Notes under the pieces: generated by a model
Told to the model about the DNA's origin: nothing
What the model saw: the letters and a program-made list of their open reading frames with translations, nothing else
Databases searched by the model: none
Program-made: the position numbers and the translations under genes
In this document: positions 1-11,816 of the stretch, one piece after another
Layout: each line of letters opens with the position of its first letter
Position numbering within the stretch: the stretch's first letter is position 1
From: Papaver somniferum
Lineage: Eukaryota; Streptophyta; Magnoliopsida; Ranunculales; Papaveraceae
NCBI RefSeq assembly: GCF_003573695.1
Contig: NC_039363.1
Span: forward strand, 159,490,406-159,554,405
Reading direction: 5' to 3'
DNA length: 64,000 nucleotides

Positions 1-186
1 GAATCAGGTCAGTGCCCGAGTTTCCTAATAAGAGAATATGCCAAATATAGAAATTATGCTACAGATATTTATGGTGGAACTGAACTCGTTCACTATGACA
101 AAGACGTCAGAATCTTTGATGCTAAAGAAATTATGATTATAAACCATGGAAAAAAAGAATATGCCACCCCCATAAAGTCGAGATAG
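1..186 (+). CDS. Partial C-terminal exon of an unrecognised protein
   Basis: A frame is open from the first base of the window to a TAG at 184-186, giving 61 codons with no internal stop and no need for a start codon. The peptide is well mixed and charged: it contains YGGTELVHYDKDVRIFDAKE and ends in TPIKSR. Codon quality looks like real coding sequence, unlike the minus-strand ORF over the same bases. I do not recognise the family. It is probably the last exon of a plus-strand gene whose upstream part lies outside the window. The alternative is a gene fragment or pseudogene, since VPS41 and RPA-like fragments lie nearby. Confidence 0.45.
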   Translation, partial: ESGQCPSFLIREYAKYRNYATDIYGGTELVHYDKDVRIFDAKEIMIINHGKKEYATPIKSR

Positions 187-3100
187 ATCGGACAAAAGCA
201 GATTCACAAAAGTAAATTAAAAAAATCGGTGCAAATATCTATGGATAATTTATCTTACTTTAACTGCATCAACCCTTGTAGTATCATATATATGCAACTT
301 GGCTACTAATTATATCATTTGTCTAAGATGACCACCTCCCGCTATCTGTCTGCAATGTGACATCAGGTTAGTATATCTCCACAAATTTAAGCAGTCAATA
401 TACCCTGTTTTGTTTTATATGTCGACAAAATATGCATTGAAAACTTACATTGATAGTAAAGTATCTTCAATAACCTGAAGCAGAACAAACAGTAAAAGAA
501 TAGACACCTTCTGGAATATTATCTAGAAGCTCTTGCAAGTATGTCGCAGTTTTTCACTATTTTCATTCGTTTCACTATGTTCTCTTTCATGCTTCATAAA
601 CATAATTTCAATACTTGATCAGTATATCCTAAGTAGGATTATCAACAGTTGTTAGGATAACAATTCAATGCTTTTTCTCTTCCCTGAGTGCAACAATTGT
701 TTAATTTTCTCTTCTTCATCTAAACAGAAAATAAGCCAAACGAAGAAGAAAAAAGGAAGCCAAAATCAGCAAAAGTATGATATATGGTAACAATGTAAAC
801 CTCCAATTCCTTCAGTTCAATATCTAATTGCATGATAGGGTAATCAGAAGATAACCGGCCAGCTTTGCTCATTTGACTTCTGAAAAGACAAAGCTTCAAA
901 GATATTTCCCTATATTGCTTTACCTATCAATCATACATGATACCAATATCATTTGTCATTTGATATGGCTCCATGCTTATGCTTACATTAAAGAAGGTTA
1001 AAGAAGATAAAATGCGTTGTAGCCTAACCTAAAACAAAGGCATAGTAATTCCAAAGGTAAATAAATGACACAACATCAGTGTTATAAATATGCCCAGAAG
1101 AAATTTAACATTGAACTCAAAAAAGTAAAAAGAAAGAACTCCAGAATTTTGAGAATACAAACCTGACCATGTCTACATCTGGTGTCTTATATTTCTCTTT
1201 ATGTAAACTACTATGTCATTAGTAATAGTCAAGTAGTATCATTAAACGGCTCAATGGCCCCACTTAACGATAAAAACAGATTGATCTGGATTGAAAAATA
1301 CAACCATACATTTATCAAACAAAACTATCGAAATTAATTTCTTCTTTCAGTGGAATCGTCTCTAAATTCTGATAAGTGATCTTGCCATTTTATACCCTCT
1401 CTAGACTCAAATTTCCAGTGATTTCACTAACTGAATATCAACCTGTTGTCCATGAACATCATACAATGTGATTGATCATAGATCAAAAAACTCCTGCTAA
1501 AGTTGAAAATTCACTTACGGAAACAGTTCACTTCCCAGAGACCTAAAATGACTAAAGGAAGGAACAAATATTACATTTCAAAGATGTGTCGATTTTAGCT
1601 TTCCCGAAACACATCCAATAGTATTGACCACGGTAGTCATTGATTTTTCATTAACCAACTACTGCGAACTACAACTCATAAGTTTATTAATGAAAGGAAC
1701 ACAGATTATTGATATTTAGTTCACCAACTACTGCGAACTACATAGTAAATTAAAACATCAACAAAAACCACTAATAAGTTTATTAATGAAAGGAACACAT
1801 ATTGATTAGGAAAATGTACCTACAACTTCGATGAAGATTTTGACCTGCATAATAACCATAAATAGCCGCCGCACTAATTCGTTGCATAATTAATCCCTAA
1901 ACAATCTATATAATACTCATCCGGACTCAGATGTGCTGCAGAAGCTGAAAACTCGTCATAAAACTTTTTATGTAACATATAAAAAAATAAACCCAAATCT
2001 GTCTTTTAGTAAAGCAACATAACAATGCATATGGTATACATCTTATGATTCAGGATTCATTTGAGACCAACAGAGACTTTATAAAAGAAGCCAACAGGTA
2101 CTTGAGATCATATTCTTTCCTACAATTTCATACAAAAATTCATTCTTACATTGTGCCTGTGATTATAAGTTACTGCTTGATGGAAGAAAAGATGTAAGCA
2201 GCCGTGCTACTATTGAAAGGTGTAATGAAGGATTGCCTACATTTTGCACCCAATAATTGAAATGATTATTTGTACGAAAAAAACTGAAGTTGTGAGCTCA
2301 CAAAGATTAAAAAATATCAATACCTGACCTACTTTCTACCTAACAAGCAAAAGAAAACGTCTAGAAAAATGATCTTCGGTAGTGCAGTAGTTTAAGAAGA
2401 ATTTATGACCCTTATATTTCCAGTCACTGAGTTATCAAATCATTTGAATATCCATTACATGTCTAAGAAACAATAAGATCTAAATACTAAGAACAGTAAG
2501 ACTACACTAAACATCAAGACGATAGAAGCCATTTAACGTATTGCTAACAACCTAGTGGATGGAACATAATAAATAGAAATCAACTTTTGACAGAATTTCC
2601 AAACACATTCACAAACAGGCTCATATACACTACATTCTTGCAAATAAAATCTACTAAGACAGACTCCCATCAAGTGGCACTAAAGGTCCCTATAGGCTAT
2701 AATGTTGTGAAACAATCGCCCAAATCGCATCCTAATTGTTAGTTTTAAGTTAAATACTAATCAAATTTCTCAAGTACTAACCAGCCTGCAAACAATTTAG
2801 AGATTCAATAAAGTTCTGACTAAAAACATATTTATGCTGCATTGCATAAATCTTACTGTGGATATCCTCCAAGATAGATACAAACAAAACACCAAATTTT
2901 CTAAATAAGAATGAACCCAAACAAAAAACATTGTTTAAAGTTTGGTATACCTACAACTTGCATCCACGGGAATAAGAATAGACAATACAACATTCAATTG
3001 TCTCAAAATCGAATTTCTCTTTGCGTTTTCCTAGCAAAAAGGAAAAAGAGAAATTTAGGTTATTATTAAAAAAAACAATTCAGGATATAACCTGCACTAA

Positions 3101-3384
3101 CAGATATCGTAAATTTAATCAGTAAGAAAACTAAACTTATTCAGTTAATAATATTGCCAAAAATACTGCAATTGTATTTTCCTATGCAATCTCATCCATG
3201 TCATCCCTGATGGAATATTCACATAAAAAGTTGTGGCACTAAGTTGTGGTGTCGGCGTATCTTCTTTATAATATCAAATGGAAAATAGTGGGGACCCTAA
3301 AGCAGGCCAATAACACTAACTACTAAGTGAACATGAAACTATAAACATTATCAATTATAACTACAACAATCCGGTGGCAAGCGT
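187..3384. other. AT-rich stretch without a supported gene
   Basis: No frame longer than about 60 codons with coding character was seen on either strand. It may hold further decayed exons of the minus-strand VPS41 copy that lies immediately to the right, because the 3' half of that gene would fall here, but I could not align any convincingly. It contains one local tandem duplication (1651-1806). Confidence 0.4.
1651..1806. repeat. Imperfect tandem duplication
   Basis: The motif CCAACTACTGCGAACTACA followed by AAGTTTATTAATGAAAGGAA occurs at about 1655-1706 and again at about 1723-1798. The second copy carries an extra AT-rich segment between the two halves. This is a local duplication with no gene content. 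Confidence 0.7.
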
Positions 3385-4440
3385 TCCGCATCAAGCCCAA
3401 TCAGAAAGCAGAAGTGCATAATAAGGGTACCATAGCCTCGGAAGAAACTACCCGGGGAATTTGAAGTACCTCATCGAGAAGTTATGTCGGTCTCCGACCT
3501 GTCTCATCCGCAGCCAATGCTCCCACCGGATTCCCGTGTTGAAAAAGCCAAACTAATATGATTTTCTGCATTCAATCAAAATGACCATAAAAAGGATAAT
3601 CTTTCTGCCATCTAACAACAAAAGATACTGAAGCACTACTAAAGATCAAAATTCATCACGTAACTGTCTTTAGAAGATTAAAAAATTTGTTTTATTGAAC
3701 ACTAATGTTTCACATTGGTACTTTTGACTCACCTAAGATTTGCAATGACAACATCCTTTGGAGACACAAATTAATACATTGGTGCATCCCCAGCACCACA
3801 GTGACCAGCAAATAGTTGTTACCTGCATTTCCATTCGAGCATTACCATTGCTAGAATTAAGGATAATATACCCATTTAAACAGTGATAACTCAAAATATT
3901 CGTAAAATATCAAGCTTAATTACTTGGTCATGAAGCAAGACCAAGAGCATAGTCCTCTACTACTGCTCAAACCCATGAACTAAGATCATCAGTTGCAAGC
4001 TCATCATTTGTAGATGTGGCCATACGTACTTCTGGCCTCTGTAGCCCTAATAAGCTGTGAATAACATCATATCAATGTTGGTATTTAAGTGCTTGTGCTT
4101 AAATATTTAGCACCATTAGCACGTGAATATGAAAACGAATTACCTGGGGTGATAGACCCCAACAATTATCACTGATGTAGTACACCACCCAATAACCAAG
4201 AGAGTATGTTCCTACAGGCACAAAGAAATATATTAGCATGAACCTACCACAAATATATTCTCACAAATATATATAATATTTACAGGTGAATCTATTTCAC
4301 CTTCCAATCTAGGTGAAATAGTAAGACCTTGAGTGTTGGGTTCTTGTTTGTCCACCGGACCTCACCCCATAGCCCTTGCAGTTAAAGAGCAATTGTGCAA
4401 ATTGAGATTCCCAGATAACATTGAGCAATGTCCATGACTA
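3385..4440 (-). pseudogene. VPS41: VPS41 pseudogene, copy 1 (WD40 end and following linker exons)
   Basis: VPS41 is a subunit of the HOPS tethering complex that drives fusion at the vacuole. Several exons are recognisable in order on the minus strand. About 4375-4300 encodes LLFHLDW (cf. LLLPHLVWQ). 4211-4144 encodes TLLVIGW, flanked by a good AG acceptor and CAG/GTAATT donor. 4046 to about 3930 encodes LQRPEVR and NDELATD (cf. AQRPEVRIVTWNNDELATD). About 3815-3735 encodes VSPKDVVIA. About 3553-3480 encodes QHG...ALAA...LLDEV. In-frame stops occur in most exons (after the NDEL exon, before VSPKDVV, before LLDEV) and the frame shifts between exons, so it cannot make protein. Introns are retained, so it is a DNA-level duplicate and not a retrocopy. 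Family matches are from memory; a BLASTX search would settle them. Confidence 0.75.
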
Positions 4441-4898
4441 AGCTCCACAATCAAACGATCAATCAATATAAGTAACCGATGCACACATAATACCAAAGTA
4501 TATTTTAGATGACAAACTCGGAACGATTAAGAAAAGGACATACTACGCTTCTAAGATAATTCAGGAGTTGAGACCTATTTTCTAACAGTATAAAGAACGC
4601 TTTCCAGGTTATTTTTAACTCTACAATGCAAATCCAATCACTTCATAATAATATGTTGCATCAAATAATACAAAATTCAGAAGATTCATATAGAACAAAC
4701 TAAGACTAACCTAATACAATGGTTAGTGCTGTAGTTTTCTTCGAAAATGAAACCGATAATAAAAACAACTTTGTTAGTGTGCGAGAATCAATTTTCACCA
4801 CTATCCGAACTTGGTTAGTGTGTGAGAATCAGTTACAATGAAACCGATATGTAACTTACATGTCTATCACCAAATCACCAAAGGGAACCCTGACATAG

Positions 4899-5141
4899 AG
4901 GAAACCGACGGATATAGAGGAAAACCGGAGGTGCTGCTGGTGTTTTGCTCCCTCTACCTGCAACCCTGAAGTCTTTGAATTGAGAGGTGTCCTTATTGAC
5001 AGCAAAGCAACAAAAACTCCTGTATCCAAAGCAAATGGGAATAAAAAATATGAGCCTCAAAATCCAAAAGAAGACAGAATTAAATCACATGAAGCAAAAC
5101 GAAGTTGTAATACAGTCTCCAAGCCCAAAGCAGCTTATTGA
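4899..5141 (+). CDS. Possible coding exon, unrecognised
   Basis: An 80-codon frame runs from just after a TAG (4896-4898) to a TGA at 5139-5141. It includes NPEVFELRGVLIDSKATKTP and a lysine-rich tail ending in SKPKAAY, which look like real protein sequence. No start codon, splice partner or family could be assigned. The minus-strand ORF over the same bases is less protein-like. It could be an exon of a captured gene fragment, given the VPS41 and RPA fragments on either side. Confidence 0.2.
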   Translation, partial: RKPTDIEENRRCCWCFAPSTCNPEVFELRGVLIDSKATKTPVSKANGNKKYEPQNPKEDRIKSHEAKRSCNTVSKPKAAY

Positions 5142-5589
5142 GATGCCCTTCTTGATAGGAATAAGAGTTTCTCCAATAACCGATACCACTCTTTCATAAT
5201 TGTTGAGTTTATTTGGGTTCTGAAAATCAATGTTACGTTATTCTCCGTCAATAAAATCACAAAAAAAATAAAAACTTAATATAAAGAAAATAAATCATGT
5301 ACTACAGAAAAATCAAAATCTATAAGGGTTTAGTTTGTTCATATGGGTTATTGGTACTAGAATCAAAAACCAAAGTTTAATTGACAATCTAATACCTTTG
5401 GCTCTAGACATTGACTTTCTTTGTATCTTAGATTGTTATTTCACTCTTTGCCAATTCTTATAGCATCTGAAGACAAAAATTCTGTCAGGCACGCACATCT
5501 TATATTACATAAATAACTGGAAGTTAATGCAATCCTTACTAAAATAGAATGTGGTGTCATCCACTTTGATCAATGTACTTTCGAAGTCT

Positions 5590-6041
5590 ATGAAGTCGAA
5601 CTTGTGTTTTGGAAATCCTAGGCTATCATTGTCTAACCGTTGTAATTTAGTGAATTTGTTGAACCACAGAACATGTTCGTGGTGAAAAATTCTAGAGTTT
5701 CTCTTCGGTTCTGATAGCGTAAACCTTTCAATGGATTATGTATCCTTTGACCAAATGGCTCTTGAATATTCCTATGAGATCCTTTGGTATCTTTGCAAGC
5801 ATATGAGTTTTCAATGACATGTAGTACATTTAATTTCAGCACAGTAACAACATATAGACTGTAATCCAACGAATCCTAAGTTGTGGAGGATTTTTTTTTT
5901 TACCTTCTCATCCTTCAGGTGCATATCCATGCCATACACTTCAATGGAGTTGCCAGACTTCCAGGTCTTTAGAATCCTTGTCTTGATCATCTTTTGCCGA
6001 GCCTGTCGAGGATCAAGGTAATCAAACAGGGGATAGTCCAT
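5590..6041 (-). pseudogene. RPA1-like OB-fold (DUF223-type) pseudogene
   Basis: From an ATG at 6041 the minus strand encodes MDYPLFDYLDPRQARQKMIK and continues to a strongly conserved-looking NSIEVYGMDMHLKDEK, followed directly by a GT donor at about 5902. This is the start of the N-terminal OB-fold of plant RPA1-like proteins (pattern: L.P...W.IK.R..R.W......Y..DM.L.DEK). The next part is recognisable at about 5816-5600 as AKIPKDLIGIFKSHLVKGYI, matching the IP..L...F...L.EG.YI segment, but with in-frame stops after GYIIH and EEKL. The gene is therefore dead after its first exon. Such domains occur as cellular RPA paralogues and as RPA proteins carried by plant Helitrons; I cannot tell which from the fragment. 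Confidence 0.6.
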
Positions 6042-6810
6042 CTTTGCCGGTGTATTTCCTATGAATTAGAGAACAAAAATGAGAGTAATATCATTATACG
6101 CCAAAACACACTGAACCAACAATGTCTACACATGCAAGTGCTTGTACATAAAATACAATCATCACAAACCTTGGGGAGTAATATGGACAATCATCTGAGA
6201 CATAATTAGCGGCATAAATGTTTGTCTGGAATGTTTACTATTGAATCAAAACATAGCTCAGAGACCAAACCTTACAGGTAAATATAAAGTGGAGAGAAGC
6301 ATATCTCAAGATTGTATTAAAACTCGCATGAGCTTTCTTGTAAATTCCTTCTTAATTACAAGAGCATTGTTTCTTACGCATTATACAAAGCATAACTTAT
6401 GTGCTATAAGATATTATAGAAGTAGAGAGTCCAGGGAAAATAATCTACCGTCACTTTTTCCTCTTAAATCAGTTGGTCGTACTCTATGAGACATCGGGTG
6501 CGTTATATAATAACATCTATTATATTTGGAAAAAAAATGGAACCTTATGCATCTTGCAAAAAAAAATTTAAAACTTCAACAACAGACTTTAATTGGTCAG
6601 GGTGCACAATGCATTACACATGAACACTACTAAGCACCACGAAATCAACCTCCATATAATGACAAATGAACTCCAAGTTCAACAGGTTTGCTTTTCTTCC
6701 CAGAAAACAATCCCCAAATAACAACATCATATAAGATTCTACACAATCACTTAATGGTTCCATAACATATAAATAAAACCTCTCTATGCCCTAGGAATTA
6801 TGCTGATGGA

Positions 6811-7035
6811 TTACCTTTTGGTTGCTCTTGCAGCATCTTTTCGACTACATCTTCTCAATCTGCATCCCACCTCTTCGTTTTTCTCAGCCTTAATCAACAT
6901 AACAAAAAACATAATAAGCCCATGTTTGGATACTAAAATATAAGCTATTAGTGATAAGTTTAATCCAATAACTAATCTCAATAAGAAAACTGACCTCGAA
7001 TGGGATAGAAGCCTCTCCTTTAGAGATGGTTTCAT
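6811..7035 (-). CDS. Possible small spliced gene fragment
   Basis: An ATG at 7035 begins MKPSLKERLLSHSR, which ends at an AG/GTCAGT donor-like site near 6992. A second segment near 6890-6813 encodes RLRRCSRKDAARATK and ends at AAAAG/GTAATC. Joining through the AG at about 6868 keeps an open frame. Upstream (7140-7260) lies a TAGGGTTTTC/GGGTTT-rich stretch typical of plant 5' UTRs. The products are unrecognised and short, and nothing downstream continues the frame clearly, so this may be noncoding or a relic. Confidence 0.2.
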   Translation of the reverse strand: MKPSLKERLLSHSRSVFLLRLVIGLNLSLIAYILVSKHGLIMFFVMLIKAEKNEEVGCRLRRCSRKDAARATKR

Positions 7036-8204
7036 CTCTCCGTTCCTTCAAGTTTCAACAGTGCAACATGCTTAGAATTCCTCAAGTTTCAGTAATCGAC
7101 ATCTTAAAATTTGAAGATATTCTTATTAGGACCGTTAGTGGCTGAGAATGAGCAGTAGAAAACCCCAGAATTTTCTAATACAAGAAAACCCTAACTCTGC
7201 CCAAACCTAAGACCCTAAATTGTAACAATTTCACAAATATTATTAGAACCTTTAGAAAAGAGTAACTAAATAATTCGAAATAAAAACGAATCCAAGCCCA
7301 GGATATCACGGAAGAAATTGATAATTTTGGGTTTGTTGCAGTAGATTTCGAGATCCAAACCTCTTAAAAGCACTACAATATCTTCCTCTTGAAGCGAGAA
7401 ACATTAATAAAAATAACAATAAGCAAACCAAACAAAACTGAACTGGAAAAATTAAACAAAACAGACATTTGAGAAATCTGTACTGTAAGGTGTCCGATGT
7501 ATTTTCAGAGAGGAGAGAGAAGAATAGGAAAAGACATGACAAATAAAATGCATCGGCCCGGATGATCCATCTATTGAATCAATTTGTTGATACAGAGAAC
7601 AACTAAAACTCAATCGGATAATATCTAATGATCCATCTATTGAATCAACAATATTAGAACATGCAATTTTTTCCCCACCTTGGGCATGCTGGACATAAGG
7701 TGTTGGTCTTTGGTTGGCGGATTTATAATGTCTTGTATTCAATGTCATGCTACAGTAACCCAAAAACAACAAAATCATCAAGATCAACGACATGATAAGA
7801 GAACCCCATTGGTAAACTTGCATAACTTCCACATTGAAATGCATGGTGAGCCTAATATTATGTAACACAATAAACTAAATGGAAATAGCAAACCAGATTA
7901 CCGTCGAAGTTAAATCCATGCATCTTACAACAACTAATCAAGACACTTTATGTAAAAACTGCAAGCAAAATTTAACTTATCAAGTAAGATATCTCACCGT
8001 TGTAAGAATCCTTTAGAGCAGTTTCTGTTTCTGAGAATCACAGTCAAAACTTATGCAATTGACAATCTTAATACCTGGCTACATTCCACACAACAAAATA
8101 ATCTCAAATTATATCAAATCAAAAACCTAGATATTCTATTCTATGGTCAAAAATTATCAGAGGGAAATGTATTAACATAGAAACAACCACAACATCTATC
8201 TTAA

Positions 8205-8680
8205 TGTGAATAATATCATATAAATGTTGTATTTGAGTGTTTGTTCTTAATTCTTTAGCACTTTCTAAACATGAATACGACAAAGAACTACATGCGTGAT
8301 GGCTACTAAATTCTTTTTCTTCGTCCTCTTTCTCAAAATTATAAGCTAGGACAACCAAAGCATCACCATAGGGTGCAATTCCTGAAATGGCCATATTCCT
8401 TTAGGTAGCACTGGTGCATGTTTAAGTATTCCACTTTATTGTAGCAGTTTTGACTAGTGTACCCCACCAAGAGAGTGTATTAAGAAGATTGTTAGCATGA
8501 ACTTAACATGAAAATATACTAATGTGTACTATTTACGGACCTATGAATCTAAGTGAGGTAGAAAAAGCTCAAGGTATGGGGTTCCCGTCCGCCTCTTAAT
8601 AAATGATATGCGCTGATCATTTGTTGTGTCATATACTTTCACCCAGGCAATCAATGCAGAGCCTTCGATTCTTCTTGTTA
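8205..8680 (-). pseudogene. VPS41: VPS41 pseudogene, copy 2 (WD40-region exons)
   Basis: Three segments in order on the minus strand match VPS41. About 8675-8590 encodes LIAW then VKVYDTTNDQRISFIKR, followed after a frame slip by ELFLPHL (cf. SLIAWANDTGVKVYDAANDQRITFIERPRGSP...ELLLPHL, with the AND-TG residues deleted). About 8465-8410 gives WGTLVKTATI. 8394 to about 8285 encodes AISGIAPYGDALVVLAY followed by EKEDEEKEFSS. Frameshifts and an internal deletion make it non-functional. The lower part, including intron DNA down to about 8205, aligns with 4055-4375, so copies 1 and 2 are diverged duplicates of the same locus lying in the same orientation about 4.2 kb apart. In the best-preserved exon this copy is less decayed than copy 1. 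Confidence 0.8.
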
Positions 8681-8952
8681 TTATTCTCAAGTGGACGGAT
8701 GAACGCAAAAAGGAGAGAACATAAAGATGTTACAATAGCGGTAAGCTGGACTGATTAGTTCTGTAGAACAACAAAAAAAGTATTAATGACACACATATCA
8801 TAATAATGGAAGGAGCGATGATACGTTGATTTGTAGACAAAACATCCGTATGTTCAATTCTCTCTACATACGGATTAAGGGCAGTGTCATGTTGCAACTG
8901 GGTGGTGAATATGGACACAAAATACACAGGTGAATTGAGCAAAAGGCTTTGA

Positions 8953-9145
8953 GGAAGGTCTCCACTGTTATTTACAATGTCGCAATACCCCCAGCTCAAC
9001 CCACTTCACTATTAACTTTAATACTATATTCTATTAGCCTTTATGGAAGGTCTCCACTGTTATTTACAATGTCGCAGTACCCCCAGATCAACCCACTTCA
9101 TGGATCACTACTAACTTTAATATTATGTTCCATTAGCCTCTACAA
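8953..9145. repeat. Tandem duplication, 92-bp period
   Basis: GGAAGGTCTCCACTGTTATT begins at 8953 and again at 9045. The two units continue in parallel through ACAATGTCGCA(A/G)TACCCCCAG and the following AACTTTAATA. The second unit carries about 9 extra bases (ATGGATCAC). A clean local tandem duplication about 300 bp upstream of VPS41 copy 2, no coding role seen. Confidence 0.85.
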
Positions 9146-9185
9146 AGATCAAAGCATTCAATTACTACCCACAAACTCCATATGA

Positions 9186-10231
9186 AAGTTAAGTACACAA
9201 AATATGAAATAAATTCATTGAAGTAATTCTAGATAAAAAAAAATTCCCGTAAAACCAATAATATACAAAGAAATAAAGTTTGTTCCCAATTTTACCTAAT
9301 AAAGAAGAAACAAAACCCAATAGATTCCGTAGACGTGGACCAACAATGGATTAAAAAAATAAAGAATACAAAAAAAAAGTGTATGGGGGTGGGGGTACCT
9401 TATATTAAGGGATAATCTTCATTGTCACTGTGGAAGTATGCTCTGTTTTCTCTGCTCTTTAATAAATCTGCAATCAAATACCTCTATCAGAATCCATGTA
9501 CTCGAGTCAGACCAATGCGATTCAACATCAATTCATGCGATAAATAAAATAAGTGGGTAAAGGAGAAATCAAGCAAAAAAATATATCATAGGAAAAGAGA
9601 GTTAATTAGGGCTGGAATTCCTAGCAAACTTTCAACGGCCAGAACCCTAGAGCAAACAGTGCAAAGATAAATAAATTGCAAAAAGATTTGACAGAGAATG
9701 AAGTATAAAATAAACAGATTTAAATGGGGAAATTGGAGTTATAATTTTAAAATATCAAATGAGTTACTTCTGCTTTTCTTCATCCAGTGAGTGAGTCCAG
9801 TCCTGTTTTTATCTGCATTTGTAGAAAATAGGTGAGTAGAAAAGTCAAAAGAAGAAAAAAAGGGTTAAAAAGTTGATTTTATGTGGGACGACTTTAATTC
9901 TCTTGATCCTACACCCAGGAACATCTCAGAATATCAGGAACATCCCATTTTTCCTGAGCCTGAGTTCAAGAACAGAAGCTAAGCTAACAACTCAGAACCA
10001 ACATGCAATTGAGCATCTAACTCATCACACAATGAAATCTGACTACATTTTTGTTATGCTCGCAAAAATTATAAGTGACAGTTTTTACACTCCAAAAGCC
10101 ATCACTATTTAATTAATCAACATTAGTGAGTGATATTCATATTCATGTCAGAGGAAAGCAATCAAGCATAAGAATTAGATATGTTTTATCTAAAGATTGT
10201 ATCGATTATTACTCGCCTAAAGATCTCTTGA
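9186..10231. other. No supported gene; possible spliced noncoding exons
   Basis: AT-rich. On the minus strand, segments at about 9833-9772 and 9466-9420 are bounded by TGCAG acceptors, and 9600-9680 resembles a plant 5' UTR (AGAACCCTAG, TTAGGGCTGG). They could be 5' exons of the decayed gene to the left or a noncoding RNA. None gives a recognisable protein. Confidence 0.25.
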
Positions 10232-10495
10232 CTACATAGTACCTTCAGAAAATTTTGCTACAATGGAGCATAACTTGGAATTTGTGTATTCAAATTTTCT
10301 ACAATGGGGTCCTAGATGTCTGAGACCATGACCACTTCGGGGAATTCCGAAGTCCGACTCATTTAATTGTTTATTCCAAAGTGAGTTAAGATCCGGAATT
10401 TGCTCAAAGATCATTTGTAAGGGCCAAGGAACTGCACCATGTCTACATGATATAAGGTGTTTATCCCAAATGGACCGAATCGCAGGCTTCAACAA
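10232..10495 (-). CDS. Hypothetical ORF, 87 codons, no family recognised
   Basis: An ATG-started minus-strand frame with moderately higher GC than its surroundings encodes residues such as RSIWDKHLISCRHGAVPWPL near the N-terminus. No motif, membrane segment or family is recognisable and there are no clear splice signals. It could be an exon of a relic gene or chance. Confidence 0.2.
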   Translation of the reverse strand: MLKPAIRSIWDKHLISCRHGAVPWPLQMIFEQIPDLNSLWNKQLNESDFGIPRSGHGLRHLGPHCRKFEYTNSKLCSIVAKFSEGTM

Positions 10496-10860
10496 TCTTG
10501 TCTATGCTAAAACATAAACGACAATATGAGTATTTTTTTTTCTTGTAAATTGAAGAAAATGCACTCCTTACATACCCATTTTAGCCTCCAATGTACTCAT
10601 TTAGCAAGTTTTTGCTTCCACATGCGCTATAGGACTATCATTGAACATTGATTGTATTGCTGCGTTGTATTTTTCTTACCCCTCTCCTCTAGTGAAGAAC
10701 TACACGTCTGTTACGTATTGATGATTTTGAAATCACATAGTTCAGTATCAAATCCGCGCACAAAAGCACCAATTTTTGTTCTCTGTTCAACCAAATCTCG
10801 TACCCACCTGCAGAAAGGATAATATCTCCAACAAAAATCCCCATGTAAAATAAATCAATC

Positions 10861-10904
10861 AAACACAATTCTTAACTTCCCTAAACACAATTCTTAACTT
10901 CCCT
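10861..10904. repeat. Perfect 22-bp tandem duplication
   Basis: AAACACAATTCTTAACTTCC plus CT occurs twice head to tail (10861-10882, 10883-10904) without a mismatch, so it is recent. Confidence 0.9.
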
Positions 10905-11689
10905 GTTGTAAACCAAAAATGCCCAGTATTCACAATACAATTCCATCCAACACTTGTGTTCTCCCCTGTACATCCAAAAATTGTCTTCCATTAATTAGAT
11001 TGTCAAGCTCATGGATATACTACAGACTAAAGCCAATTTTCGTACCACATAAGACTCACTGTTGCTACTTCATTTCTAATTGTTCACCAAAATTCATAAT
11101 ATGACCACTTTCCAATATCAAAAAATCCACTATATATTTTAATCAAACCATGGACGGTGTTAGTGTTAGTGTTGTTGCAGATGTTAAGATGGTGTTGGTA
11201 GAAGAGGCATTTCTTCGGTGGTAATTCAACCGCTGGACCCATGGCTAGCATCTAGACAATTTTGGTTCAAGAACCGGTCGCTCAGGATTTTAAGCAAACA
11301 CCTTGTGTGTGTGTGTGTAAATCTAGTAATGGAGAAGTAGTTACGTTGTTGACATACCTAGAATATTATAGACATTCCAATACAAAACTCCATTACGTAT
11401 ACCTAGACTATTATAGACATTTAATGCCCACGTAACATATCGAGGACATGAAACTCTATATGTAACCCAATTATCCGAATCGGAAGAAAATATATCAATC
11501 TAAAATACATGTGCAGTTCCGAATTTGGGTATACAAACAACCTTATAATTCGTATAAATGATTAGAAGTGACGAGCATTCATTGCATATGAAGCCAGACA
11601 CAAAAGATACACATTTCTTTAGTGGCGGTGGAAGTGATACCCCATTTTCCTGGTTAGTGGATTACAAACATCATAGGTTACATGATTAT

Positions 11690-11816
11690 ACGTTTTCCAC
11701 CTATGGATGCTCTGTCTGGAAACATATCACAACTCAATATCAGATGGTAACCTCTCTCTCCAAGATTTGAGTTGGTAATGGATTGACCATATCATTTTGG
11801 CTTGATAAATGGGATT
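11690..11816 (+). pseudogene. LINE reverse-transcriptase (zf-RVT region) remnant, left part
   Basis: The plus strand encodes SVWKHIT and then, after an in-frame TGA (11768-11770), VGNGLTISFWLDKWD. The VGNG..I.FW.D.W motif is diagnostic of the region after the RT domain in plant L1-type non-LTR retrotransposons. The frame runs straight into the Athila insertion at 11817 and resumes at 22812, so it was the target of that insertion. The remnant already carries a stop, so it was dead or dying before it was split. Confidence 0.75.
11812..11816. repeat. Target-site duplication GGATT (left) of the Athila-like element
   Basis: The five bases directly before the LTR terminal TG are GGATT. The same five bases follow the other LTR at 22807-22811. 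A 5-bp TSD is normal for Ty3/gypsy elements. Confidence 0.95.

Noticed and set aside
7452..7868. 138-codon minus-strand ORF
   Set aside because: Low-complexity hydrophobic product, includes a duplicated ATGATCCATCTATTGAATCA segment (7561 and 7629) and no family resemblance; likely chance.
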